DNA of 64,000 nt. Origin: Propionivibrio sp. Its GTDB lineage: Bacteria; Pseudomonadota; Gammaproteobacteria; Burkholderiales; Rhodocyclaceae. Numbering within the stretch: the first letter of the stretch is position 1; every line of letters begins with the position of its first letter. Positions 1 through 9,420 of the stretch are shown here, piece by piece. The stretch lies in contig JADJLB010000002.1 in the NCBI GenBank assembly GCA_016705685.1, forward strand, positions 1 to 64,000. Reading direction: 5' to 3'. Below the pieces are notes generated by a model. It saw nothing but the letters and a program-made list of their open reading frames with translations. It had not been told where the DNA came from and did not search any database. A program made the position numbers and the translations under genes.

Positions 1-1
1 G

Positions 2-719
2 CCGAATCAGTTCAACGCGTTGTCGACAGAAAACCGATCGCTGCTGCAAACCGAGTTGGATGCAATGCCGCTGATCCAGCGCACACTGTGAATCGGTACC
101 CGGTGCCGGCAAGGCATTCCCGCGCCGGGCACGACCTCAAGGAAATGCCGCTAACCCCGCCAAAGCGTTCATGCAGGCATTGTTCAAGCAATGCGGGAAG
201 ATGACCTGATGACGATCACGAAATGCCGCAGCCGGTGATCGCCCGCGTGCTTGGCGGCGCCACAGCGGCCGGATGCCAGCTGGTCTCGACATGTGATCTG
301 GCCGTTGCGGCCGATGTCGCGCGCTTCGCCACTTCAGGCATCAATGTTGGGCTGTTCTCTGCTCAACCCCGGGTCGCGTTCGCGCAATCTCGGCCGCAAG
401 CAGGCGCTGGACAATGTTGCTGACCGAGACTTCATCGATGCACCGACGGCCTGCAACAGGGCTGATCGTCAACTGGTCGTTCCCGCGATTTGCACTCGAT
501 GCCGAGGTCGATAGATCGCTCGAACCAGGTTCTCGCCAAGTCGTCGCTGGCCATCGGCATGGGCAAGCAGATGTTTCTACAAGCAGCTCGAAATGGGGCT
601 CGACGCGGCCTACCAGTACGCGTCCGAAGTGATGGCCTGCAATATGATGAGGGCGAGGATGCGGCCGAGGGCATCGACGCTTTTGTCGCAAGCGCAAGGC
701 CGAGTGGAAGGCCGCTTAG
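2..719 (+). pseudogene. decayed enoyl-CoA hydratase (crotonase family), 5' end outside window
   Basis: Crotonase-family sequence can be followed along the whole stretch, but only by changing frame repeatedly. PNQFNALS is read from base 2, AGHDLKEM from about 121, AKAFMQALFKQCGKM from about 159, PQPVIARV and [14 protein letters not shown] from 223, RKQALD near 392, LDAEVDRS near 495, SSLAIGMGKQMF near 541, LDAAYQYASEVMACNMM near 599, DAAEGIDAFV near 658, and KRKAEWKAA ending at a TAG at 717-719. An in-frame stop also follows at about 89-91. This requires at least eight frame changes, so it is a true pseudogene rather than one sequencing error. Intact relatives hydrate 2-enoyl-CoA esters. Two intact crotonases lie at 18845-19609 and 25106-25921. 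Confidence 0.85.
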
Positions 720-1164
720 GGCGGCAGTCGACGCTAAGCTGGCTACCGCAATTGGTGTTGATTTGCGCCTGTGCAGTGCGGGATGTTGGCGTGATACTCA
801 TCCAGCGGTCTCAGTTCGGCCACAAGGGGCCGATCGTAGTTACATTTTGATTTCAAGAGGCGGGACCCGCCCCAACCCACTTGAGTGGCCGGTTTTCGGC
901 GAGCAACCTAGGCTCCGCGCTGCCTCAAGTCGGCCATGAACGGCCAGTGACTTGTGAGGATGCGATGGCTGGAATGAACCTTGAGCCGTCCTTCGCGGGT
1001 TTGGCACGCCAGTCATTCAAGCGTCTGCTGGGCTCTGAAAGCTGCCCAGCGGCCAACGCGTACAGGTCGGTGTTGCTACTAGAAGTGAAACACAATCAGG
1101 GAACGGCAGCGTCGTGCGAGAAGTCCCGATTCTTAAACCAAGGTCCAAGGCACCGGTGCTAGTT
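720..1164. other. gene-free stretch between pseudogene and SIR2-STAND gene
   Basis: No open frame here resembles a protein family. Short self-complementary GGCC-rich motifs (about 815-835 and 930-950) and a 21-base motif at 881-901 recur in related form at 3874-3895 on the far side of the SIR2-STAND gene. The stretch looks like decayed intergenic sequence. Confidence 0.5.
881..901 (+). repeat. dispersed intergenic repeat fragment, copy 1
   Basis: TTGAGTGGCCGGTTTTCGGC is nearly identical to the motif at 3874-3895 (one T/C change in the first half and one in the second). Both lie outside genes and flank the SIR2-STAND gene. They look like remnants of an intergenic repeat family. The full unit and its boundaries cannot be defined from two copies. 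Confidence 0.4.
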
Positions 1165-1896
1165 TCACTCGCTTAATTCTTCCGCTGCGTCAACCTCGTC
1201 CACACTAGCGTTTTGGCCAGCAAGACGCCGTTGATACTTGACGACCATCTTTGTGATGTCTGGGTCACCAAGGCGAACTTCTGCCTTCTTCAGGGAAACA
1301 ATTGCCGCATCAAAAACGTCATGAGCACCAGTTAACTTGAACGATTCCACGCCGAGCTCGCAGTAGGCACCCAATATGTACTTATTGCTGTCATAGCGTT
1401 CAACTGCTGCAACGGCAAGTTCACGCGCTTGCTCCATGATCGCTAATCTATCTTCACGCATAAGACCGGAGGTTTCGGTTGCCCTCGCTATCATCAACAA
1501 TATGCGGTAGCGCGCAATCGGAGCTTCTTTCCGAAAATCCTTTTCGAATATTCGAATTTCCGACTCCGCCTTCTCAAACTCGCCGAGCTCAATGAGGTTC
1601 CTAATTAGGCGGTGACGTGGAATACGCTCGCCTGGTGCTATAGACATCATCCTACGCAAAAGCGTGTTTTGTACTTGTTTATCGGGAATGATTGAAAGTC
1701 CGGTCTCCATGTTGCAAAGTTCTCGAATTGTTCGGATCTCGATGTCATACGTCGGGGAGATGTTGTCTATTACCTTGCTGAACAAATCGATACGTTTATC
1801 AAGCTCGAAAAATTTGTATTTAGCGATGATCCCAGCGATCACGTAGTGTCGGACCCTCCCATATATCCTTCTTGCGAGCGTTGACGTCGTACTCAC
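1165..1896 (-). CDS. C-terminal part of SIR2-STAND protein, in a shifted frame
   Basis: This 243-codon frame overlaps the 3' end of the SIR2-STAND gene by 77 bases and appears to be its continuation. The upstream frame ends in unconserved residues after KKDIWEG. This frame reads YGRVRHYVIAGIIAKYKF at the same place, which resembles the R-x-R-H-x-x-I-A stretch after the NTPase module of STAND proteins, followed by helical repeat-like sequence. A one-base frame change near 1865-1875 (around GCAAGAAGG on the minus strand) would join them. The nominal GTG start at 1896 has no convincing ribosome binding site. Alternatives are a separate translationally coupled helical-repeat subunit, or a sequencing indel. 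The C-terminal helices probably act as the sensor in STAND proteins (inference). Confidence 0.6.
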   Translation of the reverse strand: MSTTSTLARRIYGRVRHYVIAGIIAKYKFFELDKRIDLFSKVIDNISPTYDIEIRTIRELCNMETGLSIIPDKQVQNTLLRRMMSIAPGERIPRHRLIRNLIELGEFEKAESEIRIFEKDFRKEAPIARYRILLMIARATETSGLMREDRLAIMEQARELAVAAVERYDSNKYILGAYCELGVESFKLTGAHDVFDAAIVSLKKAEVRLGDPDITKMVVKYQRRLAGQNASVDEVDAAEELSE

Positions 1897-3610
1897 TGAT
1901 GATGTCGACCAAGTTTGAGAGAAATGCAGCGACCATGTCTGCCTGAATTCCTAGAATCCTCATTATCAACTGCCGATGAACTCGAATCCCAGAGTGCTCC
2001 ATTGCCGCAACGAATCGGTAGACATCCTGATTTTCAGGCGAAAGAGTGGCGTACTCTCGAAGAATGATATCGTCAAATTTCTCTGAGGCAAAAATATTTT
2101 TCAGGCAGACGAACATGTCAGCTTCACATCGATCCACCAACCGGCGACGTTTCTCGGGCCGTGAGAACCCACCGAAACCTGTTTCAACCAAGACACTAAG
2201 TTCCGGCATCGACTCCACAAGGGTAAGCAGCCTATCTAATTCTTGAGTGTTGAGCTGAGATAGGTGGAACTCCTTGCCGTGCGCATAGATATTCGGCGTC
2301 TTCACTCGGGGTCCCCAGTGGTTCCGAGCTGACACAAGCAACACCTTTAGTGAACCACATCCATCTGCTACGAGTAGGTCGATAAGATCGTTGAGTTCGT
2401 ATAGCTGCGCTTGTGCTTCGTCAATGAAGAGGACTCCCCGTTGCGCACCGGCCTTGAGTCGTTGGGCGACGGAGAGCCAGTTCTTCGAAGAAAGTGGATG
2501 ATCGCTCTTATGTTCCCAGGTCAGAAACCCCTGCCCACGCAATTTAAGCAGTGCTTGTCGTGCCGCAGTTGTCTTTCCGACACCGCTGGCGCCCAATAAC
2601 ACTGCGCAGATGCGCGCCTCGTCCTTCAAAAACTTTGAGATGTCACCCGCAACGGTTCGGTCGAAAGTAAATCCCCTGACTACGTCCGCATAATTGGCTG
2701 GCCAGCCATTGAAAATTGCACTCGAATTTGCGCGATTCGGATCCACCTCTTCGTTCACATCAAGTGTGACGGGTCGGAGACTCGTCACAATATCGAGAGG
2801 ATTGTCGGTGTCTTTCCTAACAGCAATGTGGTCTGGAATCTTCTTCGCGAGCGCGTTAACAAAGTCATCAAGTCCACCAAAAGCGACGCGTAAGCCCCGA
2901 CTCTCAAACAGTTGCGCTCGGTTGTCATCGCGCTCATATAGCAGAAGCGTGATTCGCCCACCCTGCATCGTCTTTTGGTTGATGGAGATGGCACTCTTAA
3001 TAACGTCCCGTAGATCTTGATCCGCGAGGGATTGGCCAATAATGAGCACCTGCGTCCCTGGGCAGATATCAGACTTAAGTCGTTCATATAAAGCCTCACT
3101 GTAGTCTTGGGTTGCATCGTAGTCCAAGTCAGTAAGGATGATTCTTGAAACGTGCCCATCGACAAGATCATTATTGATTGTTCCATGGATCTTGAAGAGT
3201 TTTGCGGCCGTTGGATCTGTTTGAACTGTAAAGTCGAAGTTTGACGAAAATACTTTCAAGGGACGACCCGCGCGTCCATACGCATCTTCGAGCAATTCAT
3301 CGTAGTTCGTTGTGTAGATGCTCTTCCACCCGTAGAGCGGGATATTTAGCAACGCCCCTTTCGCGCGCAACCCATTGAACTTCGATCGAATGCCAGCAAT
3401 GAGGTCGTGACGATTTCGCTTTCTTTCAGCTAATCCGGAGATTTCACTGAGAGTAAGGCCAAAGGGATCAATCCTGAATTCATCACCAATGTGTCTGATT
3501 AGGTCGCTAACACTGGGACCATGTGATGGCACGGATGCTCCAGCGCCAAGGATTAGAACGGTGTTGTCAGGTATCGTCTCGTCAATGAGTTCCTGAATGG
3601 TGATTGGCAT
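1820..3610 (-). CDS. SIR2-STAND NTPase, putative anti-phage NADase (frameshifted at 3' end)
   Basis: A 596-residue product. Residues 1-260 form a SIR2_2-type domain: LGAGAS at 21-26, TNYDE at 101-105 and the catalytic-His motif KIHG around H142. A P-loop NTPase module follows, with GASGVGKTT at 340-348 and Walker B VLFIDEAQ at 393-400. Bacterial SIR2-STAND proteins (Avs5/DSR-like families) are known to deplete NAD on phage sensing; that role is inferred here. The start at 3610 has a good AGGGAGGA site. Base composition is clearly more AT-rich than the flanks, suggesting transfer. The C terminus is cut off by an apparent frameshift and continues in the frame at 1165-1896. Confidence 0.85.
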   Translation of the reverse strand: MPITIQELIDETIPDNTVLILGAGASVPSHGPSVSDLIRHIGDEFRIDPFGLTLSEISGLAERKRNRHDLIAGIRSKFNGLRAKGALLNIPLYGWKSIYTTNYDELLEDAYGRAGRPLKVFSSNFDFTVQTDPTAAKLFKIHGTINNDLVDGHVSRIILTDLDYDATQDYSEALYERLKSDICPGTQVLIIGQSLADQDLRDVIKSAISINQKTMQGGRITLLLYERDDNRAQLFESRGLRVAFGGLDDFVNALAKKIPDHIAVRKDTDNPLDIVTSLRPVTLDVNEEVDPNRANSSAIFNGWPANYADVVRGFTFDRTVAGDISKFLKDEARICAVLLGASGVGKTTAARQALLKLRGQGFLTWEHKSDHPLSSKNWLSVAQRLKAGAQRGVLFIDEAQAQLYELNDLIDLLVADGCGSLKVLLVSARNHWGPRVKTPNIYAHGKEFHLSQLNTQELDRLLTLVESMPELSVLVETGFGGFSRPEKRRRLVDRCEADMFVCLKNIFASEKFDDIILREYATLSPENQDVYRFVAAMEHSGIRVHRQLIMRILGIQADMVAAFLSNLVDIISEYDVNARKKDIWEGPTLRDRWDHR

Positions 3611-4379
3611 CTATCCTCCCTACAATTGCTTTCACCTTGTAGACGATACAGTTTATCGTGTCATGGGGTGACAGTGTGCATCTGTTACTACGATTCACAT
3701 ACCCCGGTCGATGTGCAGACGCACCAAGTGCCGCATGACTCTGATACCTGCCCTTGAACCTGGGGCTGAGCGCGGCCGGATTGAGGCGCTTGCAGTCTTT
3801 GACGTAGCGACGCCCAATGACCGGAACGGGTCGGCTGCACTCGATGGCGTCCGGCAGCTTTCGGGATGCGAAACTTGAGCGGCCGGTTTCCGGCGCCGAA
3901 CTAAGAAGGTTGCTCGTCGCGTCCCGACCCGTTGCAGTCGGTCAGGCTTTCGACGGTAATGGCAGCTTGCGGTGCGATATCGGCCATCAACAGCGCTTGA
4001 GGAGCAAGGTTTAGAAGGTCTGCTGACAGCGTCACCCCGAAGTTCAAACGTGTGGAATTCGACCCAGATGCCGGGAAGGACCCGGCCATGTGTGATTTTC
4101 CCGCTTGCCGCCAATCCGATTTTACTGATTGCGGGTTTGAATCGAAAACGCGAAATTCAGAATGCTCCGAAAAGTCCATTGGGATAATCGCCGTCTTGCC
4201 GTCGACAGCACCGAGTTGCCCGCGCGCGCCAGACTAGCCAGATTACCGCTCCGTAATCCACATTTCGTGGACGTCCGGCCAGCAATTGCATACAGCCCAG
4301 TCAGTCGTAGTCGCACTTGCCGCACTGGTTTGCTCAAACCGGTTGGGCCAAGTCGCTGTCTGAGTACTTCAGGCATCGA
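3611..4379. other. 769-base stretch without a convincing gene
   Basis: Bases 3611-3670 should hold the SIR2-STAND promoter: AT-rich, with no clear -35/-10 pair picked out. Further on are short frames of at most 139 codons on both strands that show no family resemblance and overlap each other. Bases 3815-3930 carry repeat-like GGCC-rich motifs. A minus-strand frame at 3901-4179 reads like the small conserved-looking but uncharacterised peptides often predicted in betaproteobacterial intergenic repeats; I do not call it a gene. Confidence 0.45.
3874..3895 (+). repeat. dispersed intergenic repeat fragment, copy 2
   Basis: CTTGAGCGGCCGGTTTCCGG and the next two bases match the motif at 881-901. 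The surrounding 3815-3930 also has GGTCGG- and CGACCC-type inverted motifs. The two copies flank the SIR2-STAND gene on both sides, in the same orientation. Confidence 0.4.
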
Positions 4380-5879
4380 CTACGTGCTGCTACCTACGAC
4401 GAATACATCGCTGACGCTCGGCTCGAGCTCTGCCACTCCGACGCTTACACGGTATGCACCCGCGGCCAATGCCGGTAGGTCGACTTGCATCAGCTGACCG
4501 CCCATGTCCCTCATTGGCCCTCGAAAAGCCAGAGTCCGTCCATCTATGGGCCTCACTGTCGCGACTACCGATGCGGCATTTACTTCAAGGCACTTTTCTA
4601 GACAACGGGCTCTGATCGTCACGGTCTCTTCCGCGCTGTAGGCATCGTTCAGAATGAGAGCGAATATCGGTGGTGGCTGAGGCCGAAACAATGGGAAATT
4701 GATGAGTTCCGACGCCAAAAGCCCCTGCAACTGGACAAGCACCGTGGAAGAGTTTTGTAGAGAACCATGGGCTTCGGCGACAAAAAGTTCCGCGCGCTTA
4801 TCCGACATCTCTATTGGCGTTGCTGAGACACGTGGCACCGTACCATCGCCATCCATCGATATTCCAGGGTAGGTCTGAACGAGTTCAATCCGTCCGTTGT
4901 TCACCCGCGCCGTCTGCCAGGTCGGTTGATGGGTGCCGACGATCGGATGGATCGAATACCCCTCTCGCAGGTATTGGTCGCTCTTCTGGTTCGAGTTCAC
5001 CGCAGCCCCAATCTCGCTATGGAACTGTAGTGCTTTCATAGCGCGCCCGGCATCGAGATTTGGAATACCGGCGGCCTCGGTTACACGCAGCAACGATCCA
5101 CTGCCTACATCGCAGCAGGGATAAATGGGCAACAGTTGATAGACCGAAGTGAAGGATCGCAGAAGTTTACTCAGGTCCAGGATATTTACCGGTCCAAGTT
5201 GCTTCACTAGCCCTGTGCTTATAAATCCGAGCGCATTAAGCGAACCGCGGTAAGGCGTGCCGAAGCTGATGAGTCGCCGCGTAACCTTCCAGCCCTCAAG
5301 TACTTCCAAAAAATACCGGCACACGAGCCCCCCCATGGAATGGGCGATGAGGATAAGACGGGCATCGGCGTTACCCGACCTCTGGCGCCAGGATCGTAGC
5401 CAGCCATGTGCGACATGCGCCAGACGGCGTGCGGCCACACGGTTGTCGCGCCGCCAGTCGTAGGGAAACTCGAAGAAATTCTCTCCTCGACGAAGATCAA
5501 AGTCGCCAAGCAAGCGATTGACTAACAAGGAATAACCGTCGATTTTCCAGAGGCCCGGCACCATGTGCAGATCGTGGATTAGGCGATCAGCGGTAACTCC
5601 GTCTCCGAGATCGTCGACATCGGGAGGATCGCTCCCGAGTCGCAGGGCGTCAAGGTTATCGCCCAAAGTGCGTAACGCGGCAAGTACACCTTTGGGCGAC
5701 AGCGCCCATAAATCGCGACCGTTTTTCTGAAGAACGCTTCCCATAATACCCGGAAGAACAACAAGCACGTCCCTCATTGGAAGCCTTTGCTGTGCAAAAA
5801 CCGGAACCCACGATCCCCTCGCGGTAAGCGCGAGGCCGACACCGGTTCGAAGCACTGCTCGACGGACTTTGTTAACCAT
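4380..5879 (-). CDS. LCAT/PDAT-like alpha/beta-hydrolase (lipase or acyltransferase)
   Basis: The 499-residue product resembles the lecithin:cholesterol acyltransferase group. It has the N-terminal LPGIMGS block (42-48), nucleophile elbow AHSMGG with Ser181, a GDGTVP block that would hold the acidic residue, and AEAHGS that could supply the His. Family members hydrolyse or transfer acyl chains of phospholipids. The start at 5879 gives a basic, weakly hydrophobic N-terminus that could be a poor signal peptide; Met35 (base 5777) is an alternative start if the enzyme is cytosolic. The gene begins 6 bases after the CHAT protease stop on the same strand, so the two are very likely co-transcribed and translationally coupled. 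Substrate and localisation are unknown. Confidence 0.8.
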   Translation of the reverse strand: MVNKVRRAVLRTGVGLALTARGSWVPVFAQQRLPMRDVLVVLPGIMGSVLQKNGRDLWALSPKGVLAALRTLGDNLDALRLGSDPPDVDDLGDGVTADRLIHDLHMVPGLWKIDGYSLLVNRLLGDFDLRRGENFFEFPYDWRRDNRVAARRLAHVAHGWLRSWRQRSGNADARLILIAHSMGGLVCRYFLEVLEGWKVTRRLISFGTPYRGSLNALGFISTGLVKQLGPVNILDLSKLLRSFTSVYQLLPIYPCCDVGSGSLLRVTEAAGIPNLDAGRAMKALQFHSEIGAAVNSNQKSDQYLREGYSIHPIVGTHQPTWQTARVNNGRIELVQTYPGISMDGDGTVPRVSATPIEMSDKRAELFVAEAHGSLQNSSTVLVQLQGLLASELINFPLFRPQPPPIFALILNDAYSAEETVTIRARCLEKCLEVNAASVVATVRPIDGRTLAFRGPMRDMGGQLMQVDLPALAAGAYRVSVGVAELEPSVSDVFVVGSST

Positions 5880-5885
5880 ATTTCT

Positions 5886-8800
5886 TCACCGTTGAATCGC
5901 TGGACTGGTCCGTCCCGACAGATAAAATGGAGCCCAATCCGCCGGTATCGCCGTTGCCGGTACCGCGAGCATCGCCTTCTGGGTATGCGCGAGCGCTTCC
6001 GCCAGATCCGTGCCCTGCCTAAGAAGCTGGGCGTAGAAGAGTGCCATGAACTGTTTTGTTGGTTGGTCGGCGATGCTCCATAGCGTAGTCAGGCTGGAGT
6101 GCGCACCCGACAACTCCAGCGCACGCCGCAGGCCGATCACGCCTTCTCCTGGCATAATCTGGCCGCGTGCGGTCTTGCACGCAGAAAGAACGATTAGTTC
6201 GGTACGGCCGAGGTTGGCCGCCCCAAGTTCAAGCGCCGTTACAAGGTAACGGTACGAGTTGCCCGGTCTGTTCGCCCCTGCCAAGGCGATCCCAGATCGA
6301 AGCATCGGGTCCGCGGAATTCGATTGCTCGATGGGCATCAACTGCTCACCCAACAGCAGCGGCAGCACACGTTCCTTATGCTGCGCGGGATCGCTCTCCA
6401 GTACGTAGGCGTGCGTCGCGACATGAAGCATGCGAGGTGCCCGCGTCGTCTCTAATTGGAATCGGAATTTCGATGCTTCTTTTCCAAGAATGGGAGTGAC
6501 TTTTAGCGCCTCTGCCACAGCCTCCGCTTCCTGCGCCGCTGCAGGTAGTTTGGCGAAGGCTCCTAGGCCCGAACGCACTCTATCTGCCTCGGCGCGCATG
6601 ATCTGATTGGCGATTTCCAAATCCTGCTCAGGTGTTCTCTCTTCCCGAGTCAAGGTAGATCCTGCATTACCATCCACCAAGCGTTTCCCACGCGCAGGCC
6701 CCCGTATGCCACCAAAGCCTTCCACAATCCCCTGCGACAACCGATCCGCGGGCATACTGTCGAAATCCGGCGAACCCATCACTACGGGCTCTTTGTCTGC
6801 AGGCTGCGTGTCGAGCGGCCGTAACAATTCGCTACCCGTCGTCAGGTAGCTGAAGACAAGGTCAGCTTGCACGCGATAGCGATCGTCCGGCCCCACGAGA
6901 GCGGCAAACGCTATGCCCGAAATGGCGCCGTCGCCGGCGATGAAGATGCGCTTGTGTCCGGCGACCACGTTCAGCACAGGCTCAAGCACCGCGGCATCCA
7001 GTTGCCGCCCTAGCGCTCGCGACTGGGCGAGGTCCCGCGCTGTGGTTGCACGCAACCATGCTTGCGTTAGCGATTCGATGTGGGAAGACTCACCGAGGTC
7101 GATCGATGCGAATACACCATCTCCGTTGACAACAAAGGCTGCGAAGCGGTATTCGTCACCTTGGCGCATAGTCAGAGTATCGATTGAGGTTACTACCTTA
7201 TAACGCACGTACTCAATCAGCGTTTCATCCCTTCGAAGGGCAGTTGCGACACTGTGGCCGGACGCTCGTTCGCGCAGAATCCCTAGAACTGAAAGATCAT
7301 CACGCAACTCGCGCTCGAATGCGGTTCGGCGTTCAAGCAACTCCTGTGCTCGAATGCCTCCGGATGATTCGCCCGCCAGCGCTTCTTCAAGCCTCTCAGC
7401 GGCAATCTGCGCATCGAGCAAATGCAGCGCACCGACAGCGCGTGTCGCACTCGCAGTCATTCCTCGGCGTCCGAGGGACTCGATACCGACTGCCGTCTCG
7501 AGTTGGCGGCCCTTGCGCTGCAAGACGGTGTCTATGGCGAGTTCAATCGCCCCTGGCAGGCTGGCTTTCGTTGCAAAGTGGAACGAAACGATCGCCGACA
7601 TGCCGTGTACATAGTTGCTCAACACGGCACGCTGTCGCACCTCGGGTAAGCCAGCCAGACTCAACAAAACCTGAGACTCGAATGCCGACTGCAATTCTCG
7701 AAAGTGCGTCAGCGCCGAGCGTAGGTCGCCAGCCGCCCATGCCAAGCGGGCCTGTAACTCGAGGTAACGGATCATTTGAGGACCGGCTGGTATTGCAGAC
7801 CCTCTTGCGATCTCAACCGCTCGGGCTATATTTCTCTGAGCCTCCTTATGTTGGCCAATGGAACCTTGAGCAAAGGCCGTCGCGTAACGCAATTCCGCTT
7901 CCTGTGTCGGTGATTTAACGAGCGACAGAGCGGACTGAGCGTGTCCTATCGCTGCCTTGGGACGTCCGAGCGCAGTCTCAACTTCAATCAGGACTAACTG
8001 CGGACCGATCGCAAACCAACGAAGGTCGCGGGGTTGTGACATTAGCTTGTCCAGAGCGCCTGCTGCCAAAAACTTCGCTTCTTCGTACCGGCCTGCTCTG
8101 ACAAGCACTCGAGCCAGTGCGCTGTCATTGAACGCCCGAAGCATTGCCATGCTCGCCTCATCGAACTCTTCGCCCGCAGGTGGCGAGGCTAATTCTTTGC
8201 CTTGCTGCCGAAGGTATTGCTCGGCTAAACCCAGCATGCCCATATCCCGATAGATCTTGGCAGCCGCAGATTCGAACAAGATGCGATCATTAAGAGTAGC
8301 GTCAACCTCCATGTAGGCATGCGCTTCTGCCAGCGATTGTTCAGCCTGTGCGAACCGGCCTTCCCATGCCTCAAGCAGCGCCTGACCTTGCAGAATCTTG
8401 CAGTGCAGTTCACTGCGCGCGAAATCTGTCAAGACGACATCAGCGAGAGCCTGTTGCAATAGTGGCCGAGCGACATCATCGTAGCGTCCAAGAGACATCT
8501 CCAATGTTGCCAGTTTCCAGCGATTTTCTAGCAGGGTAGGCAGGTCGACGTCGGCGAGCTTTTCGCGGATGCGAAGGGCGACCTCCGTTGCGTCACGGGC
8601 CGCCGCCGGATCGTTTAGAATACTATCGATGTCAGCTCGGTCACGTAGTGCGTTGGCGTAGCTCCGATTTACTTCGCCACACTCGGCCTTGATACGTGCA
8701 ATACCGTCGAGAACTACCGCGCGGGCTTCGCGGTAGCGATGCTGGATCTTAAGTGGCTCAATCTGCGCACGCACCCCTAGCATCGTCGCTTCGCAACTCG

Positions 8801-8924
8801 CCAACGATGGCGCCGCGCAAACCGATCCGACTAACATCACCAACGTCACTATCAGCGCAAGACGAACCACCCATTTAGTCTTCTGAGAAACATAAGTCAG
8901 GAAATAAGGCAGCATCCCATTCAC
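5886..8924 (-). CDS. secreted TPR-CHAT domain protein (caspase-like protease)
   Basis: The 1012-residue product has a hydrophobic N-terminal segment (about residues 19-38) with AAPSLASC after it, fitting a signal peptide. A long alpha-helical tetratricopeptide-like region follows (about 45-480). The C-terminal third is a CHAT domain: HVATHA gives catalytic His838 and SACKTARG gives Cys916, followed by the conserved GEGVIGLRRAL and TTLWSIADQ stretches. CHAT proteins are clan CD cysteine peptidases related to caspases and separase. A ribosome binding site (AAAGGGG) precedes ATG 8924. It is first in a two-gene operon with the LCAT-like hydrolase, suggesting that the protease processes or controls the lipase (inference). 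Confidence 0.88.
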   Translation of the reverse strand: MNGMLPYFLTYVSQKTKWVVRLALIVTLVMLVGSVCAAPSLASCEATMLGVRAQIEPLKIQHRYREARAVVLDGIARIKAECGEVNRSYANALRDRADIDSILNDPAAARDATEVALRIREKLADVDLPTLLENRWKLATLEMSLGRYDDVARPLLQQALADVVLTDFARSELHCKILQGQALLEAWEGRFAQAEQSLAEAHAYMEVDATLNDRILFESAAAKIYRDMGMLGLAEQYLRQQGKELASPPAGEEFDEASMAMLRAFNDSALARVLVRAGRYEEAKFLAAGALDKLMSQPRDLRWFAIGPQLVLIEVETALGRPKAAIGHAQSALSLVKSPTQEAELRYATAFAQGSIGQHKEAQRNIARAVEIARGSAIPAGPQMIRYLELQARLAWAAGDLRSALTHFRELQSAFESQVLLSLAGLPEVRQRAVLSNYVHGMSAIVSFHFATKASLPGAIELAIDTVLQRKGRQLETAVGIESLGRRGMTASATRAVGALHLLDAQIAAERLEEALAGESSGGIRAQELLERRTAFERELRDDLSVLGILRERASGHSVATALRRDETLIEYVRYKVVTSIDTLTMRQGDEYRFAAFVVNGDGVFASIDLGESSHIESLTQAWLRATTARDLAQSRALGRQLDAAVLEPVLNVVAGHKRIFIAGDGAISGIAFAALVGPDDRYRVQADLVFSYLTTGSELLRPLDTQPADKEPVVMGSPDFDSMPADRLSQGIVEGFGGIRGPARGKRLVDGNAGSTLTREERTPEQDLEIANQIMRAEADRVRSGLGAFAKLPAAAQEAEAVAEALKVTPILGKEASKFRFQLETTRAPRMLHVATHAYVLESDPAQHKERVLPLLLGEQLMPIEQSNSADPMLRSGIALAGANRPGNSYRYLVTALELGAANLGRTELIVLSACKTARGQIMPGEGVIGLRRALELSGAHSSLTTLWSIADQPTKQFMALFYAQLLRQGTDLAEALAHTQKAMLAVPATAIPADWAPFYLSGRTSPAIQR

Positions 8925-9420
8925 CCCTTTACTGGCCTAGATCCGACTCCGGATAACGCATACCTAGAATTTATTTTAGAACATACAAGTAGGATTTCAA
9001 TAGGTGATTTTAGTCGACTGCTGGATTCTGAAGGAAACACTGGCTGTCGCTGTATATGAGGCCAATTTATCGCAACATCGACGGTAGGCTTTGACGGCTG
9101 TAATCAGAGTGCAGCGGCCGTTGGATATGAAAAAGTCATCAGGCAGCAATCTGTCTTGAGCGGCCTGATAGCTTTTTCCGACGAGTGTCTCTTGATGGCC
9201 GACTGCACGAGTCCGCGAATGGCGGCTTCGTAGATGCGAAACCCACAAGTCCGGCGCCTGAGCGTGCGACCGCTTTGGAGCAAGCCGAGGGGCCGGATTG
9301 GGTCTGAGGCGAGGGGGGGAGACAAAGATCCGAAAGCTCATCTTGAATCGTCGCTAAATGCCGCGACGCGCAATTGCGGCTGGCTGTCAATCAAGGAATG
9401 CGGAGGCCTTTCTGTTCTAC
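8925..9420. other. gene-free stretch between CHAT and Crp-family genes
   Basis: Bases 8940-9010 are AT-rich and should carry the promoter of the CHAT operon reading leftward. Bases 9020-9420 contain overlapping frames (up to 114 codons) on both strands that are Arg/Pro/Ser-rich, match no family and have no ribosome binding site. I see no RNA gene or mobile element. Confidence 0.45.

Noticed and set aside
8997-9390. Overlapping minus-strand frames of 73-114 codons in the gap before the Crp-family gene
   Set aside because: Low-complexity Arg/Ser/Pro composition, no start signals and no family resemblance.
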